Source of the DNA: an uncultured Clostridia bacterium
GTDB taxonomy: Bacteria; Bacillota; Clostridia; Oscillospirales; Acutalibacteraceae
DNA: 5,262 nt
Assembly (NCBI GenBank): GCA_946187095.1
Contig: CAMHPW010000100.1
Coordinates: 1-5,262 of the forward strand
Direction: 5' to 3'
Part shown: positions 1 through 5,262 of the stretch, piece after piece
How positions within the stretch are numbered: position 1 is the first letter of the stretch
Layout of the letters: each line of letters begins with the position of its first letter
Position numbers and translations under genes: made by a program
Notes under the pieces: generated by a model
Database searches by the model: none
Told to the model about the DNA's origin: nothing
The model's input: the letters and a program-made list of their open reading frames with translations, nothing else

Positions 1-49
1 GTTGCAGCTTCATAAATTCATATGGGAACCGAACAGGAGGGGCGTATAA
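1..49 (+). CDS. queE: 3' end of 7-carboxy-7-deazaguanine synthase (QueE), partial
   Basis: Reading from base 2, the window starts inside an open frame that encodes [15 protein letters not shown] and stops with TAA at 47-49. This tail matches the usual C-terminus of QueE, the radical-SAM enzyme that contracts 6-carboxytetrahydropterin to 7-carboxy-7-deazaguanine: a QLHK/QLHT followed by an aromatic residue and a final RGV. The CxxxCxxC cluster motif would lie upstream, outside the window. The stop codon shares one base with the folE start (TAATG), which points to translational coupling. The neighbours folE, queC and queF support the call strongly. Only 15 residues are visible, so the identification rests on this short tail plus context. 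Confidence 0.8.
   Translation, partial: LQLHKFIWEPNRRGV
35..40 (+). promoter_or_regulatory. Ribosome binding site of folE
   Basis: A perfect AGGAGG lies eight bases before the ATG at 49, inside the last codons of queE. It decides the folE start: the earlier in-frame ATG at 22 lies upstream of this site and has no Shine-Dalgarno of its own. Confidence 0.9.
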
Positions 50-606
50 TGAATAAAAAGGCGATAGAATATCATGTAAGGGGAATTTTAGAGGCGATAG
101 GGGAGAATCCCGACAGAGAGGGACTTGTGGAAACGCCCGAAAGAGTGGCAAGAATGTTGGAAGAAATGCTGGAAGGCATACAATACAGCAATCACAATAT
201 AGCGGAGATGTTCGGAAAGACATTTGAGGTGCCGAATAATGACACGGTTGTAATGCGTGATATCACGGTATACAGCTATTGCGAGCATCATTTTGCCTTA
301 ATGTATGACATGACGGTGAATGTGGCATATATCCCCCGTGGAAAAGTGCTGGGATTGAGCAAAATCGCAAGGATATGCGACATGGCGGCAAAGCGTTTGC
401 AATTGCAGGAAAGACTGGGAAATGATATCGCCGAAATCATTTCGGAAGCGGCGGGTACACCCGATGTAGCTGTTGCAATCAGGGGTTCGCATAGCTGTAT
501 GACGGCAAGGGGAATTAAAAATGTTTCGGCACAGACGATTACGGAAACTTTCAGAGGACAGTTTAAAGTGGATAACGACTTAAAATCTCTTGTAAGATTC
601 AGTTAA
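49..606 (+). CDS. folE: GTP cyclohydrolase I (type IA, FolE)
   Basis: FolE converts GTP to 7,8-dihydroneopterin triphosphate, the shared first step of folate and 7-deazaguanine synthesis; it is a cytosolic, zinc-dependent homodecamer. Starting at 49 the protein has 185 residues, normal for the bacterial core enzyme. Visible signatures are the N-terminal [16 protein letters not shown] (21-36), YCEHHFALM (77-85) with zinc ligands Cys78 and His81 and catalytic-type His80, GLSKIARI (102-109), LQLQERL (117-123), and SHSCMTARG (147-155) with His148 and the third zinc ligand Cys150. All expected metal and active-site residues are present, so it should be active. It overlaps queE by one base and is followed by queC and queF, so its main job here is probably feeding queuosine synthesis, although the product could also enter the folate pathway. 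Lys-Arg-Leu replaces the common Arg-Arg-Pro before the QxQER motif, a variant I associate with clostridial FolE. Confidence 0.97.
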   Translation: MNKKAIEYHVRGILEAIGENPDREGLVETPERVARMLEEMLEGIQYSNHNIAEMFGKTFEVPNNDTVVMRDITVYSYCEHHFALMYDMTVNVAYIPRGKVLGLSKIARICDMAAKRLQLQERLGNDIAEIISEAAGTPDVAVAIRGSHSCMTARGIKNVSAQTITETFRGQFKVDNDLKSLVRFS

Positions 607-611
607 GGGTG

Positions 612-698
612 CAGGGAACTTGTTCCCTGTCGAGGTCAAGGGCGGCGGAGAGCCTCCGCTCCCAATTCGCCCTTGTGGGGTTTGGGGCAACGTTCCAA
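612..698 (+). other. GC-rich tandem hairpin element in the folE-queC gap
   Basis: Three inverted repeats follow one another in the gap of 607-720. The first is CAGGGAAC (612-619) with GTTCCCTG (622-629). The second is compound: CAAGGGCG (637-644) pairs with CGCCCTTG (668-675) and encloses GCGGAG (645-650) paired with CTCCGC (654-659), leaving an eight-base bulge on the 3' side. The third is TTGGGG (682-687) with TTCCAA (693-698), using two G-U pairs. By hand count 607-700 is about 63% GC, well above the flanking genes. None of the stems is followed by a T run, so they are not intrinsic terminators, and no preQ1-riboswitch-like pattern is seen. The layout looks like a dispersed palindromic intergenic element or an mRNA-stability or processing structure. 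The function is unknown and the repeat status is inferred. Confidence 0.55.
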
Positions 699-706
699 CA
701 TTCAGT

Positions 707-713
707 AAAGGAG
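707..713 (+). promoter_or_regulatory. Ribosome binding site of queC
   Basis: AAAGGAG lies seven bases before the queC ATG at 721 and just beyond the hairpin element, so the site itself is left single-stranded in the predicted fold. Confidence 0.85.
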
Positions 714-720
714 AGAATAT

Positions 721-1398
721 ATGAAAGCATTGGTATTATTCAGCGGCGGGGTAGACAGTACGACCTGTCTGGCAATGGCTGTCGATAAATACGGCAGGGA
801 AAATGTCATAGCCTTGTCGGTCAGTTACGGTCAGAAGCATACAAAGGAGATTCAGGCGGCTGAGAAAATAGCAGATTATTACGGAGTCGAACTGAAAAAA
901 TTGGACTTGGCAAAGATATTTGAGGGTTCGGATTGTTCATTGTTGAGTGCATCAGGAGAGGACATTCCAAAGGAAAGCTATGCGGAACAGCTTGAAAAGA
1001 CAGGCGGCAAGCCTGTTTCAACGTATGTGCCGTTCAGGAACGGCTTGTTTTTGTCATGTGCGGCAAGCGTGGCGATCTCAAACGGCTGTACGGAGATATA
1101 TTACGGTATACACATGGACGATGCGGCAGGGAATGCCTATCCCGACTGCAGTGATGAATTCAATGAAGCAATCAACAGTGCGATTTACATAGGCAGCGGC
1201 AGGCAGCTGAAAGTGACAGCCCCGTTTGTGAATATGCGTAAATCGGATATTGTGGCAAAGGGCTTGAATCTGAATGTGCCGTACAGAATGACATGGAGTT
1301 GTTATGAAGGCGGAGAAAAGCCGTGCGGCGTATGCGGAACGTGCCGTGACAGGATAGCGGCTTTCAAAGCCAATAGTATAACGGAGGTATGGGAATGA
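721..1398 (+). CDS. queC: 7-cyano-7-deazaguanine (preQ0) synthase QueC
   Basis: QueC is a cytosolic ATP-dependent enzyme that uses ammonia to convert 7-carboxy-7-deazaguanine, through the amide, into the nitrile preQ0. The 225-residue length is typical. The N-terminal PP-loop ATP pyrophosphatase motif SGGVDSTT is at residues 8-15 and is followed by the family pattern SVSYGQKH (33-40). [15 protein letters not shown] (98-112) and AYPDCSDEF (139-147) are the conserved central motifs. The C-terminal zinc site has four cysteines, Cys194, Cys202, Cys205 and Cys208, in the pattern C-x7-CGVCGTC followed by RDR. Nothing is truncated. The start is fixed by a good ribosome binding site and the [10 protein letters not shown] family N-terminus. 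The gene follows folE after 114 bases and its stop overlaps the queF start, so translation of the pair is probably coupled. Confidence 0.98.
   Translation: MKALVLFSGGVDSTTCLAMAVDKYGRENVIALSVSYGQKHTKEIQAAEKIADYYGVELKKLDLAKIFEGSDCSLLSASGEDIPKESYAEQLEKTGGKPVSTYVPFRNGLFLSCAASVAISNGCTEIYYGIHMDDAAGNAYPDCSDEFNEAINSAIYIGSGRQLKVTAPFVNMRKSDIVAKGLNLNVPYRMTWSCYEGGEKPCGVCGTCRDRIAAFKANSITEVWE
1383..1387 (+). promoter_or_regulatory. Ribosome binding site of queF
   Basis: GGAGG lies within the end of queC, seven bases before the ATG at 1395. An in-frame ATG at 1389 is only one base from this site, too close for initiation, so the start at 1395 is preferred. Confidence 0.85.
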
Positions 1399-1868
1399 GT
1401 GAATTAACGCTTTTGGGGAATAAAAATACGAAATATCCGAATGACTATGCACCCGAAGTTTTGGAGACGTTTGAAAACAAACATAAAGAGAATGATTATT
1501 TTGTAAAATTCAACTGTCCGGAGTTTACAAGTTTGTGTCCGATAACAGGACAGCCCGATTTTGCGTGTATCTATATTTCATACATACCCGACAAATTGAT
1601 GGTGGAAAGCAAGTCGTTGAAATTATATTTGTTCAGTTTCAGGAATCACGGAGATTTTCATGAAGATTGTGTGAATATTATTATGAAAGACCTGATCAGG
1701 CTGATGAATCCGAAATATATTGAAGTATGGGGAAAATTCCTGCCAAGAGGAGGCATTTCGATAGATCCGTACTGTAACTATGGCAGACCTGACACGAAAT
1801 GGGAACAGTTGGCATGGGACAGATTTTCACATCATGACTTATATCCCGAAACGGTGAATAACAGATAA
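1395..1868 (+). CDS. queF: NADPH-dependent preQ0 reductase QueF (short, unimodular type)
   Basis: QueF reduces the nitrile of preQ0 to the aminomethyl group of preQ1 using two NADPH, the last step before tRNA-guanine transglycosylase. The 157-residue length places it in the short, Bacillus subtilis-type subfamily with a single tunnelling-fold unit. [14 protein letters not shown] (44-57) carries the nucleophile Cys48, which forms the thioimide, and the acid Asp55; these correspond to Cys55 and Asp62 of B. subtilis. The diagnostic QueF motif ESKSLKLY (71-78) binds NADPH and is followed by [11 protein letters not shown] (82-92) with the substrate-binding His-Glu pair. The start at 1395 overlaps the queC stop by four bases (ATGA). 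The gene ends the operon, and a strong terminator begins two bases past its stop codon. All catalytic residues are present. Confidence 0.98.
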   Translation: MSELTLLGNKNTKYPNDYAPEVLETFENKHKENDYFVKFNCPEFTSLCPITGQPDFACIYISYIPDKLMVESKSLKLYLFSFRNHGDFHEDCVNIIMKDLIRLMNPKYIEVWGKFLPRGGISIDPYCNYGRPDTKWEQLAWDRFSHHDLYPETVNNR

Positions 1869-1869
1869 A

Positions 1870-1908
1870 AAAAGCAGCTTTATTCTTTTTTGGAATAAAG
1901 CTGCTTTT
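1870..1908. terminator. Bidirectional intrinsic terminator between queF and the surface-protein gene
   Basis: AAAAGCAGCTTTATTC (1870-1885) and its perfect reverse complement (1893-1908) form a 16-bp stem with a seven-base, T-rich loop. The stem ends in A tracts on the left and T tracts on the right, so a U run follows the GC part on either strand. It starts two bases after the queF stop and lies 16 bases beyond the stop of the opposite-strand gene, so it can end transcription from both converging genes. Confidence 0.93.
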
Positions 1909-1923
1909 GTGATTCATAGCTGA

Positions 1924-4900
1924 TCAGCCGTTAACTTTTTTGCGGTTTACGAAGAAGTAAGCCAATCCGCATAACATCATTCCCGAAAGGGCAAATACAA
2001 AATACATTCTTGTATCGTCAAAGCCGGATTCCGGCAGTGTATAGGGAATGAATTTCTTTGTATTGGTGAATTTTACTTCTGAAACAGTATCTTTTGCAAT
2101 AGTACCGCTGTTGGTGTTTTCAAAAGTCTGTTCATACTCTGCATTGACTGCTTCTTCCACAGTGTAGACGGTATCAACGGGGATATTGGAGATCACGATA
2201 CTTTCGTCATCTTTCAGAATGAGAGTATATTCTCCGCTTGTAGTGAAAGTAACAGTACCGCTGCCTGTGTTGGTATTATTGAGATAATACTGCGTGTTGA
2301 ACACACCGGAAACAGGCTCACCTGCGGCATTTGTCAAAGTCACCGTGAAGGTGAATCCCTGCTGTTTTATATCTTCGGGGATATCCTCAGAACCGGTGGA
2401 AGTAAGAACATTCTTTGAAATTCTGAGACTGCCGTACTTGGGGTTGGGAATATAAGTATTGCTTACAGTGACGGATGAACTTTCGTCACCGATAGAAACA
2501 GCACCTATCAGGCTGATAGAGGAAGTCCATTCTTCCGGAATATTTTCTTCGTTGACACTGTAAGTTGTACCATAGGGCAGACCTGAAAGAACAACGGATT
2601 CATCAACGCTTACCTGAACAGTGAAAGTTTTTGAAGCTACGTCATAGGAAACGATCGTGCTGCCTTCAATAGCTGCCGGACCGGTCATGGAAGTTGTCTG
2701 ATACCTGAAACCATCTTTATAGTCATTCAGATCAGCTTCCGCATTGGTAAGAGCAACTTTGAAGGTAAACAAAGTGCTGTCATCGATACCGCTTTCCGTT
2801 TCATCGTTGTCAATGAGCTGTTTACTGAGGCTGAGTTCACCTGTCTTACGGGTGTTGACAACGGTTTCCTGACTGTCGGTACCAGTGGGAGCACCACTGT
2901 CATCCTGACCGATCGTACCCGAAGGATTTTCATTTTCTTTGGGTTCATAGCTGGAATCGGCACCGATCACTTCCGTAATGGCATAGCTTGTGCCGTAAGG
3001 GATACCCTCAATGACAGCCGTCTGATTTCTCCGGAGAGTGAATTCAGCAGAGGAACCGAGCTGCTGTTTGATGCCGTTGATAATGATATCAAGCTTTGCA
3101 TAGTCATCACTGCCGGCATCCATGCCTGATATACCGAAGATATTTGTCAAAGAGAGATGGAATGTAAATGCCTCTGCAGCATTTTCATCATCAGGAGCAA
3201 GCTCCTTGGTGACTGACAGAGAATATACCTTGGGGGTATTGACGAAAGTTTCCGTGATCTGCACGGGATCGTTTGGATCAACGGCAGAAGTATTGGCATA
3301 GGTATATTTTGTATTGGTATTTGTACCGTTGTTTGTGACAGGATTGCCGCCTTTGTCAACGATACTGACGGCAGTATTGTAGTACTCACTGACCGTTCTG
3401 TATCTTGTGGAGGAGAAGTCTTCCACATTGCCGTCTCTCTTGACGGTCTGAAGATCATCGTTCTGACTGACGGTCATGGAACTGTCTTTTTTGAACTGCT
3501 TCCGGAATTCAGCGAAGGATTCCTTTTCATCAGTACCATACATAAGATTGAAAGAGCCGCCGGCATCAGTCGTACCTGTAAGACCGTTTGTATCTGTGCC
3601 GGATATAATGCTTGCGGCATCATCGGTCCAGATATAGTTTACATTCTTGACAGAATTGCCCTGTGCAGGATCGAAGTCGTGTTCCGTATAAGGACCGCTG
3701 CCCTCACCTATCAGTGTAGCCGTTCCCCAGTCAGTGATTTTATAAGTAGAACCTATCGTAAATCCGCCCAGATCGGCATGATTCCAGACAGAATTATCCG
3801 AGGGATTGAGTCTTTGGAAATCGACACTTGTATAGCCGCCGCTGACATCAAATCTGTACAGGTCATCTGCCATCTTTTCACCATAAACGATCGTAGAGCC
3901 GTTTCCGGTAAGTTTTGCAGCAATCCTGGCATTTTTTGTACTCCACTTGTCGCCGCCCGAAAGATGTTGGCTTGTGTCAAGATAAATATACGGAATGTAT
4001 TCCTGACCGGATAGGAGTGCTTTCTGACCGAGAACATCACGTTCATAGGAGTTATAAGTAGGGGAGAGAATACCGCTTTTTCCGACATCTGATGAAGATG
4101 TGCCGTTGTTGGATACGCTGTAATCAAATACATCGTAGTCGGCAGCTTTCTTTGTAAGGTCAACAAGACCGGGGTTGATGTCTTTGAAGTTGGTGATCTC
4201 TTTGATCTTGAGATTGCTTTCATTGGGGATAGTAGAGAAATTGAATCTTACAAAGAGGTCGGATTCATACATACCACGTTCCATATAGAACATTCTGAGG
4301 GTATGCGTCATATTCTGATTATAAGTACCGTCTGAATTGAAAGTACCTTCTGCCATCACATCTTTCAGATCAACAGTAAGCTGCTTGGTGAGATTTTTGG
4401 AAAGGTTGTCCATGCCGACATACACACCGGTATTGCTGTTGCAGCCGAGTTTGGTTGCATCATTGGCATAGGCTTTTTTCTCAGCGAAGTCGATGATACC
4501 GGTAGTATCTTTATGGTCACCGCCAAGGTCAAGCACGAGCTTGTCATCGATAAATACCCACACATCATCATCGCCCATGAACTCGAAAGTAGCATTGACA
4601 GAGCCTGTTCCGTCTACGGTATCCACTTTTCCGTCCTTGCGGATCTTGAACTTGATGTCGAAATAAGTACCGAAACCAAGATCGTTGTCCTTACCGTTGT
4701 CACTGTCTTTGTCGTTAAACGGAAGATAAGACACTGTTCTTACATCTTCCGCTATGATTTCACCGTCTTCACCTCTGATAAGAGTACCCTGAGATTTGAC
4801 CTGAGTATCTGTTTCTTTATACTTGCCTTTGCTCTTGTCAAAATACAGATTACCCTGTCTGGAGTTGAATTGGTAATAGACAGCCTTGCCTGTAGCATTG

Positions 4901-5262
4901 TCATCTCCGTGAACTCTGTTGGCATCGATCGTTACTTCATAAAACGGGAAATCAACATCGTCCCAGTATTGTACGAGATTTGAATGAGAATTTGCCCATT
5001 CTTTGTTGAAATACGGCGTCTTGATCCCGTTTTGAGTGATCGTTCCGTCAGTAAGGGTATTGTCAACGAGTCCCTGAACGGCACCGTCATAATTGCCTCT
5101 GGATGAGAGGTTAGCCTGCCAATAGAAGTTATTGTAGAAATTTGAGTGTTGAGCATCCATCATACATTGTTGTTGATTTGGTACTTGATTTTGACTTCTT
5201 TGTGCTAATAAAAGAGAAACTAGTAATTTTTTTAAATTACCACTTGTTTCCTTTTCTATAGC
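1924..5262 (-). CDS. LPxTG-anchored fibro-slime surface protein (adhesin or pilin-like), 5'-partial
   Basis: A very large cell-wall-anchored protein, probably an adhesin; the ligand is unknown. The frame is open from the right edge to the TGA at 1924-1926 (1112 visible residues). Residues are numbered from the first in-frame Met (5161-5163). Residues 9-310 resemble the fibro-slime/PA14-like domain, with the hallmark GDDDVWVFID at 197-206 and LDLGGDH at 211-217. Residues 388-461 resemble a starch-binding-like module (IYLDTS, NARIAAKL, GGYTSVDFQRLNPS, WN). Residues 495-645 are an unassigned beta-rich stretch. Residues 646-1034 are three tandem isopeptide-type pilin/Cna-B-like domains. The C-terminus has LPESG (1043-1047), a hydrophobic span (1053-1072) and a basic NRKKVNG tail, a classic sortase signal. 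Neither Met at 5163 or 5160 has a Shine-Dalgarno sequence or is followed by a signal peptide, so the true start should lie off the window. The most upstream 38 codons differ in base composition and look annexin-like. The class assignment is firm, the exact function is not. Confidence 0.9.
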   Translation of the reverse strand, partial: AIEKETSGNLKKLLVSLLLAQRSQNQVPNQQQCMMDAQHSNFYNNFYWQANLSSRGNYDGAVQGLVDNTLTDGTITQNGIKTPYFNKEWANSHSNLVQYWDDVDFPFYEVTIDANRVHGDDNATGKAVYYQFNSRQGNLYFDKSKGKYKETDTQVKSQGTLIRGEDGEIIAEDVRTVSYLPFNDKDSDNGKDNDLGFGTYFDIKFKIRKDGKVDTVDGTGSVNATFEFMGDDDVWVFIDDKLVLDLGGDHKDTTGIIDFAEKKAYANDATKLGCNSNTGVYVGMDNLSKNLTKQLTVDLKDVMAEGTFNSDGTYNQNMTHTLRMFYMERGMYESDLFVRFNFSTIPNESNLKIKEITNFKDINPGLVDLTKKAADYDVFDYSVSNNGTSSSDVGKSGILSPTYNSYERDVLGQKALLSGQEYIPYIYLDTSQHLSGGDKWSTKNARIAAKLTGNGSTIVYGEKMADDLYRFDVSGGYTSVDFQRLNPSDNSVWNHADLGGFTIGSTYKITDWGTATLIGEGSGPYTEHDFDPAQGNSVKNVNYIWTDDAASIISGTDTNGLTGTTDAGGSFNLMYGTDEKESFAEFRKQFKKDSSMTVSQNDDLQTVKRDGNVEDFSSTRYRTVSEYYNTAVSIVDKGGNPVTNNGTNTNTKYTYANTSAVDPNDPVQITETFVNTPKVYSLSVTKELAPDDENAAEAFTFHLSLTNIFGISGMDAGSDDYAKLDIIINGIKQQLGSSAEFTLRRNQTAVIEGIPYGTSYAITEVIGADSSYEPKENENPSGTIGQDDSGAPTGTDSQETVVNTRKTGELSLSKQLIDNDETESGIDDSTLFTFKVALTNAEADLNDYKDGFRYQTTSMTGPAAIEGSTIVSYDVASKTFTVQVSVDESVVLSGLPYGTTYSVNEENIPEEWTSSISLIGAVSIGDESSSVTVSNTYIPNPKYGSLRISKNVLTSTGSEDIPEDIKQQGFTFTVTLTNAAGEPVSGVFNTQYYLNNTNTGSGTVTFTTSGEYTLILKDDESIVISNIPVDTVYTVEEAVNAEYEQTFENTNSGTIAKDTVSEVKFTNTKKFIPYTLPESGFDDTRMYFVFALSGMMLCGLAYFFVNRKKVNG
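1927..2037 (-). other. Sortase cell-wall sorting signal (LPESG, membrane span, basic tail)
   Basis: LPESG is encoded at 2023-2037. After a short FDDTR spacer come about 20 hydrophobic residues (1948-2007) and then RKK near the C-terminus. Housekeeping sortases cut such motifs between the fourth and fifth residues and join the protein to peptidoglycan. Serine instead of threonine at position four is a known tolerated variant. No sortase gene is in the window. Confidence 0.92.
2062..3228 (-). repeat. Three tandem isopeptide-type stalk domains (protein-level repeat)
   Basis: Three units of about 125 residues each repeat the same plan: a first strand with Lys (VTKEL, LSKQL, ISKNV), then FTF-x-x-x-LTN, a turn of the form I/LP(Y/V)(G/D)T followed by Tyr and a Glu four residues later, and a last strand ending in Asn-Thr. 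The putative Lys-Glu-Asn triads are 653/731/770, 781/872/902 and 917/1004/1034, at 2854-3228, 2458-2838 and 2062-2433 respectively. In Gram-positive pilins (Spy0128, Cna-B families) such a Lys and Asn form a spontaneous intramolecular amide bond helped by the acid. The units are diverged from each other, so this is an old duplication rather than a recent DNA repeat. Confidence 0.8.
3781..4002 (-). other. Starch-binding-like module within the surface protein
   Basis: Residues 388-461 contain, in order, an IYLDTS strand, NARIAAKL, a YRFDVSGGYTSV strand pair, FQRLNPSDNS and a Trp-Asn pair. This succession of a small-residue strand, a Tyr/Phe-rich strand and an R-x-NP motif followed by W(N/S) resembles the CBM25/26-type modules found in gut Bacillota amylases and surface proteins. 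The match is by memory of the pattern, and binding to starch is an inference. Confidence 0.5.
4234..5139 (-). other. Fibro-slime (PA14-like) domain of the surface protein
   Basis: Residues 9-310 have the family layout: an N-terminal strand region with AVQGLVDNTL and TPYFN, the central FEFMGDDDVWVFID and KLVLDLGGDH core, and a closing HTLRMFYMERGMYESDLFVRFNF stretch split over residues 287-309. The family was named for its presence in Fibrobacter and slime moulds. In related PA14-type lectins the Asp pair in the core binds calcium and sugar. Calcium or sugar binding here is inferred. Confidence 0.8.
5149..5262 (-). other. AT-rich, annexin-like segment at the 5' end of the visible frame
   Basis: These 38 codons are in frame with the fibro-slime protein but are about 29% GC, against about 46% in the next 108 bases of the gene (hand counts). 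The peptide includes ETSGNLKKLLVSLLLAQRS, then QNQVPNQQCMMDAQ. This fits the last helix of an annexin repeat (I-x-x-ETSGNL-x-x-LL, as in annexin A5 repeat 3) followed by the linker that ends in an Asp-Ala in repeat 2-3 annexin junctions. The expected continuation (LY-x-AGE and a GTD loop) is missing and fibro-slime sequence begins instead. It may be a true fusion or a chimeric join. The annexin call rests on a short stretch recalled by eye. Confidence 0.5.

Noticed and set aside
22..48. Longer folE start at 22, adding nine residues
   Set aside because: The perfect AGGAGG at 35-40 lies downstream of this ATG and serves the ATG at 49; [10 protein letters not shown] is a more natural FolE N-terminus.
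607..720. preQ1 riboswitch or attenuator in the folE-queC gap
   Set aside because: There is no preQ1-I-like short stem with an A-rich pseudoknot tail and no stem followed by a T run; a control element would be expected before the first gene of the operon.
1389..1394. Longer queF start at 1389, adding two residues
   Set aside because: It is only one base from the GGAGG site; the ATG at 1395 has correct spacing and the classic ATGA overlap with queC.
1078..1452. 124-codon open frame on the - strand opposite queC/queF
   Set aside because: It lies opposite well-supported genes, has no ribosome binding site or recognisable motif, and is explained as a shadow of queC coding constraint.
3753..4223. 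156-codon - strand frame overlapping the surface-protein gene in another frame
   Set aside because: Same-strand shadow of the large gene; Met/Arg/Ser-rich peptide without motif or ribosome binding site.
4513..4983. 156-codon open frame on the + strand inside the surface-protein gene
   Set aside because: It is antisense to the conserved fibro-slime core, shows no recognisable domain, and has no Shine-Dalgarno.
5226..5238. A7 tract (minus strand) as a slipped-strand phase-variation switch
   Set aside because: Seven bases is short for such a switch, the correct frame continues through it, and the surrounding segment is AT-rich throughout.
5218..5262. KKLLVSLLLA as a signal peptide of the surface protein
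   Set aside because: The hydrophobic core is only about eight residues, there is no A-x-A cleavage site and no start codon before it; an amphipathic annexin-type helix fits better.

Overview
The window fits a moderate-GC, Gram-positive gut or rumen bacterium of the Bacillota, and Ruminococcus-like Clostridia are my best guess. The reasons are the strong AGGAGG-type ribosome binding sites, the clostridial flavour of the queuosine proteins, and a very large LPxTG-type surface protein with a fibro-slime domain. The assignment is inferred from protein style; no rRNA or other marker gene is present.

Left part (1-1868, + strand): a compact 7-deazaguanine (queuosine precursor) operon. It opens with the last 15 codons of queE, whose stop overlaps the folE start (TAATG). 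folE (GTP cyclohydrolase I) follows. Then comes a 114-base, GC-rich gap holding three consecutive hairpins, then queC, and then queF, which overlaps queC by four bases (ATGA). FolE makes dihydroneopterin triphosphate from GTP. QueD (not in the window, presumably upstream) and QueE turn it into 7-carboxy-7-deazaguanine. QueC makes preQ0 and QueF reduces it to preQ1, the base inserted into tRNA. No preQ1 riboswitch is visible in the window; if there is one, it would lie before the operon start, off the left edge.

Middle (1870-1908): a perfect 16-bp hairpin with A/T tracts on both sides, a bidirectional terminator between the converging queF and the surface-protein gene.

Right part (1924 to the right edge, - strand): one very large surface protein. 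From its N-terminal side it has a fibro-slime (PA14-like) domain, a module resembling starch-binding modules, an unassigned beta-rich stretch, three tandem isopeptide-type pilin/Cna-B-like domains each with a Lys-Glu-Asn triad, and an LPESG sortase signal with membrane anchor. The frame stays open to the window edge, with no credible start and no signal peptide, so the gene is 5'-partial here.

Most surprising: the last ~114 bases (5149-5262) drop to about 29% GC and, in the same frame, encode a segment that reads like the end of an annexin repeat plus the following linker. This is either a real annexin/fibro-slime fusion or a chimeric join with an AT-rich, probably eukaryotic, sequence at the contig end.
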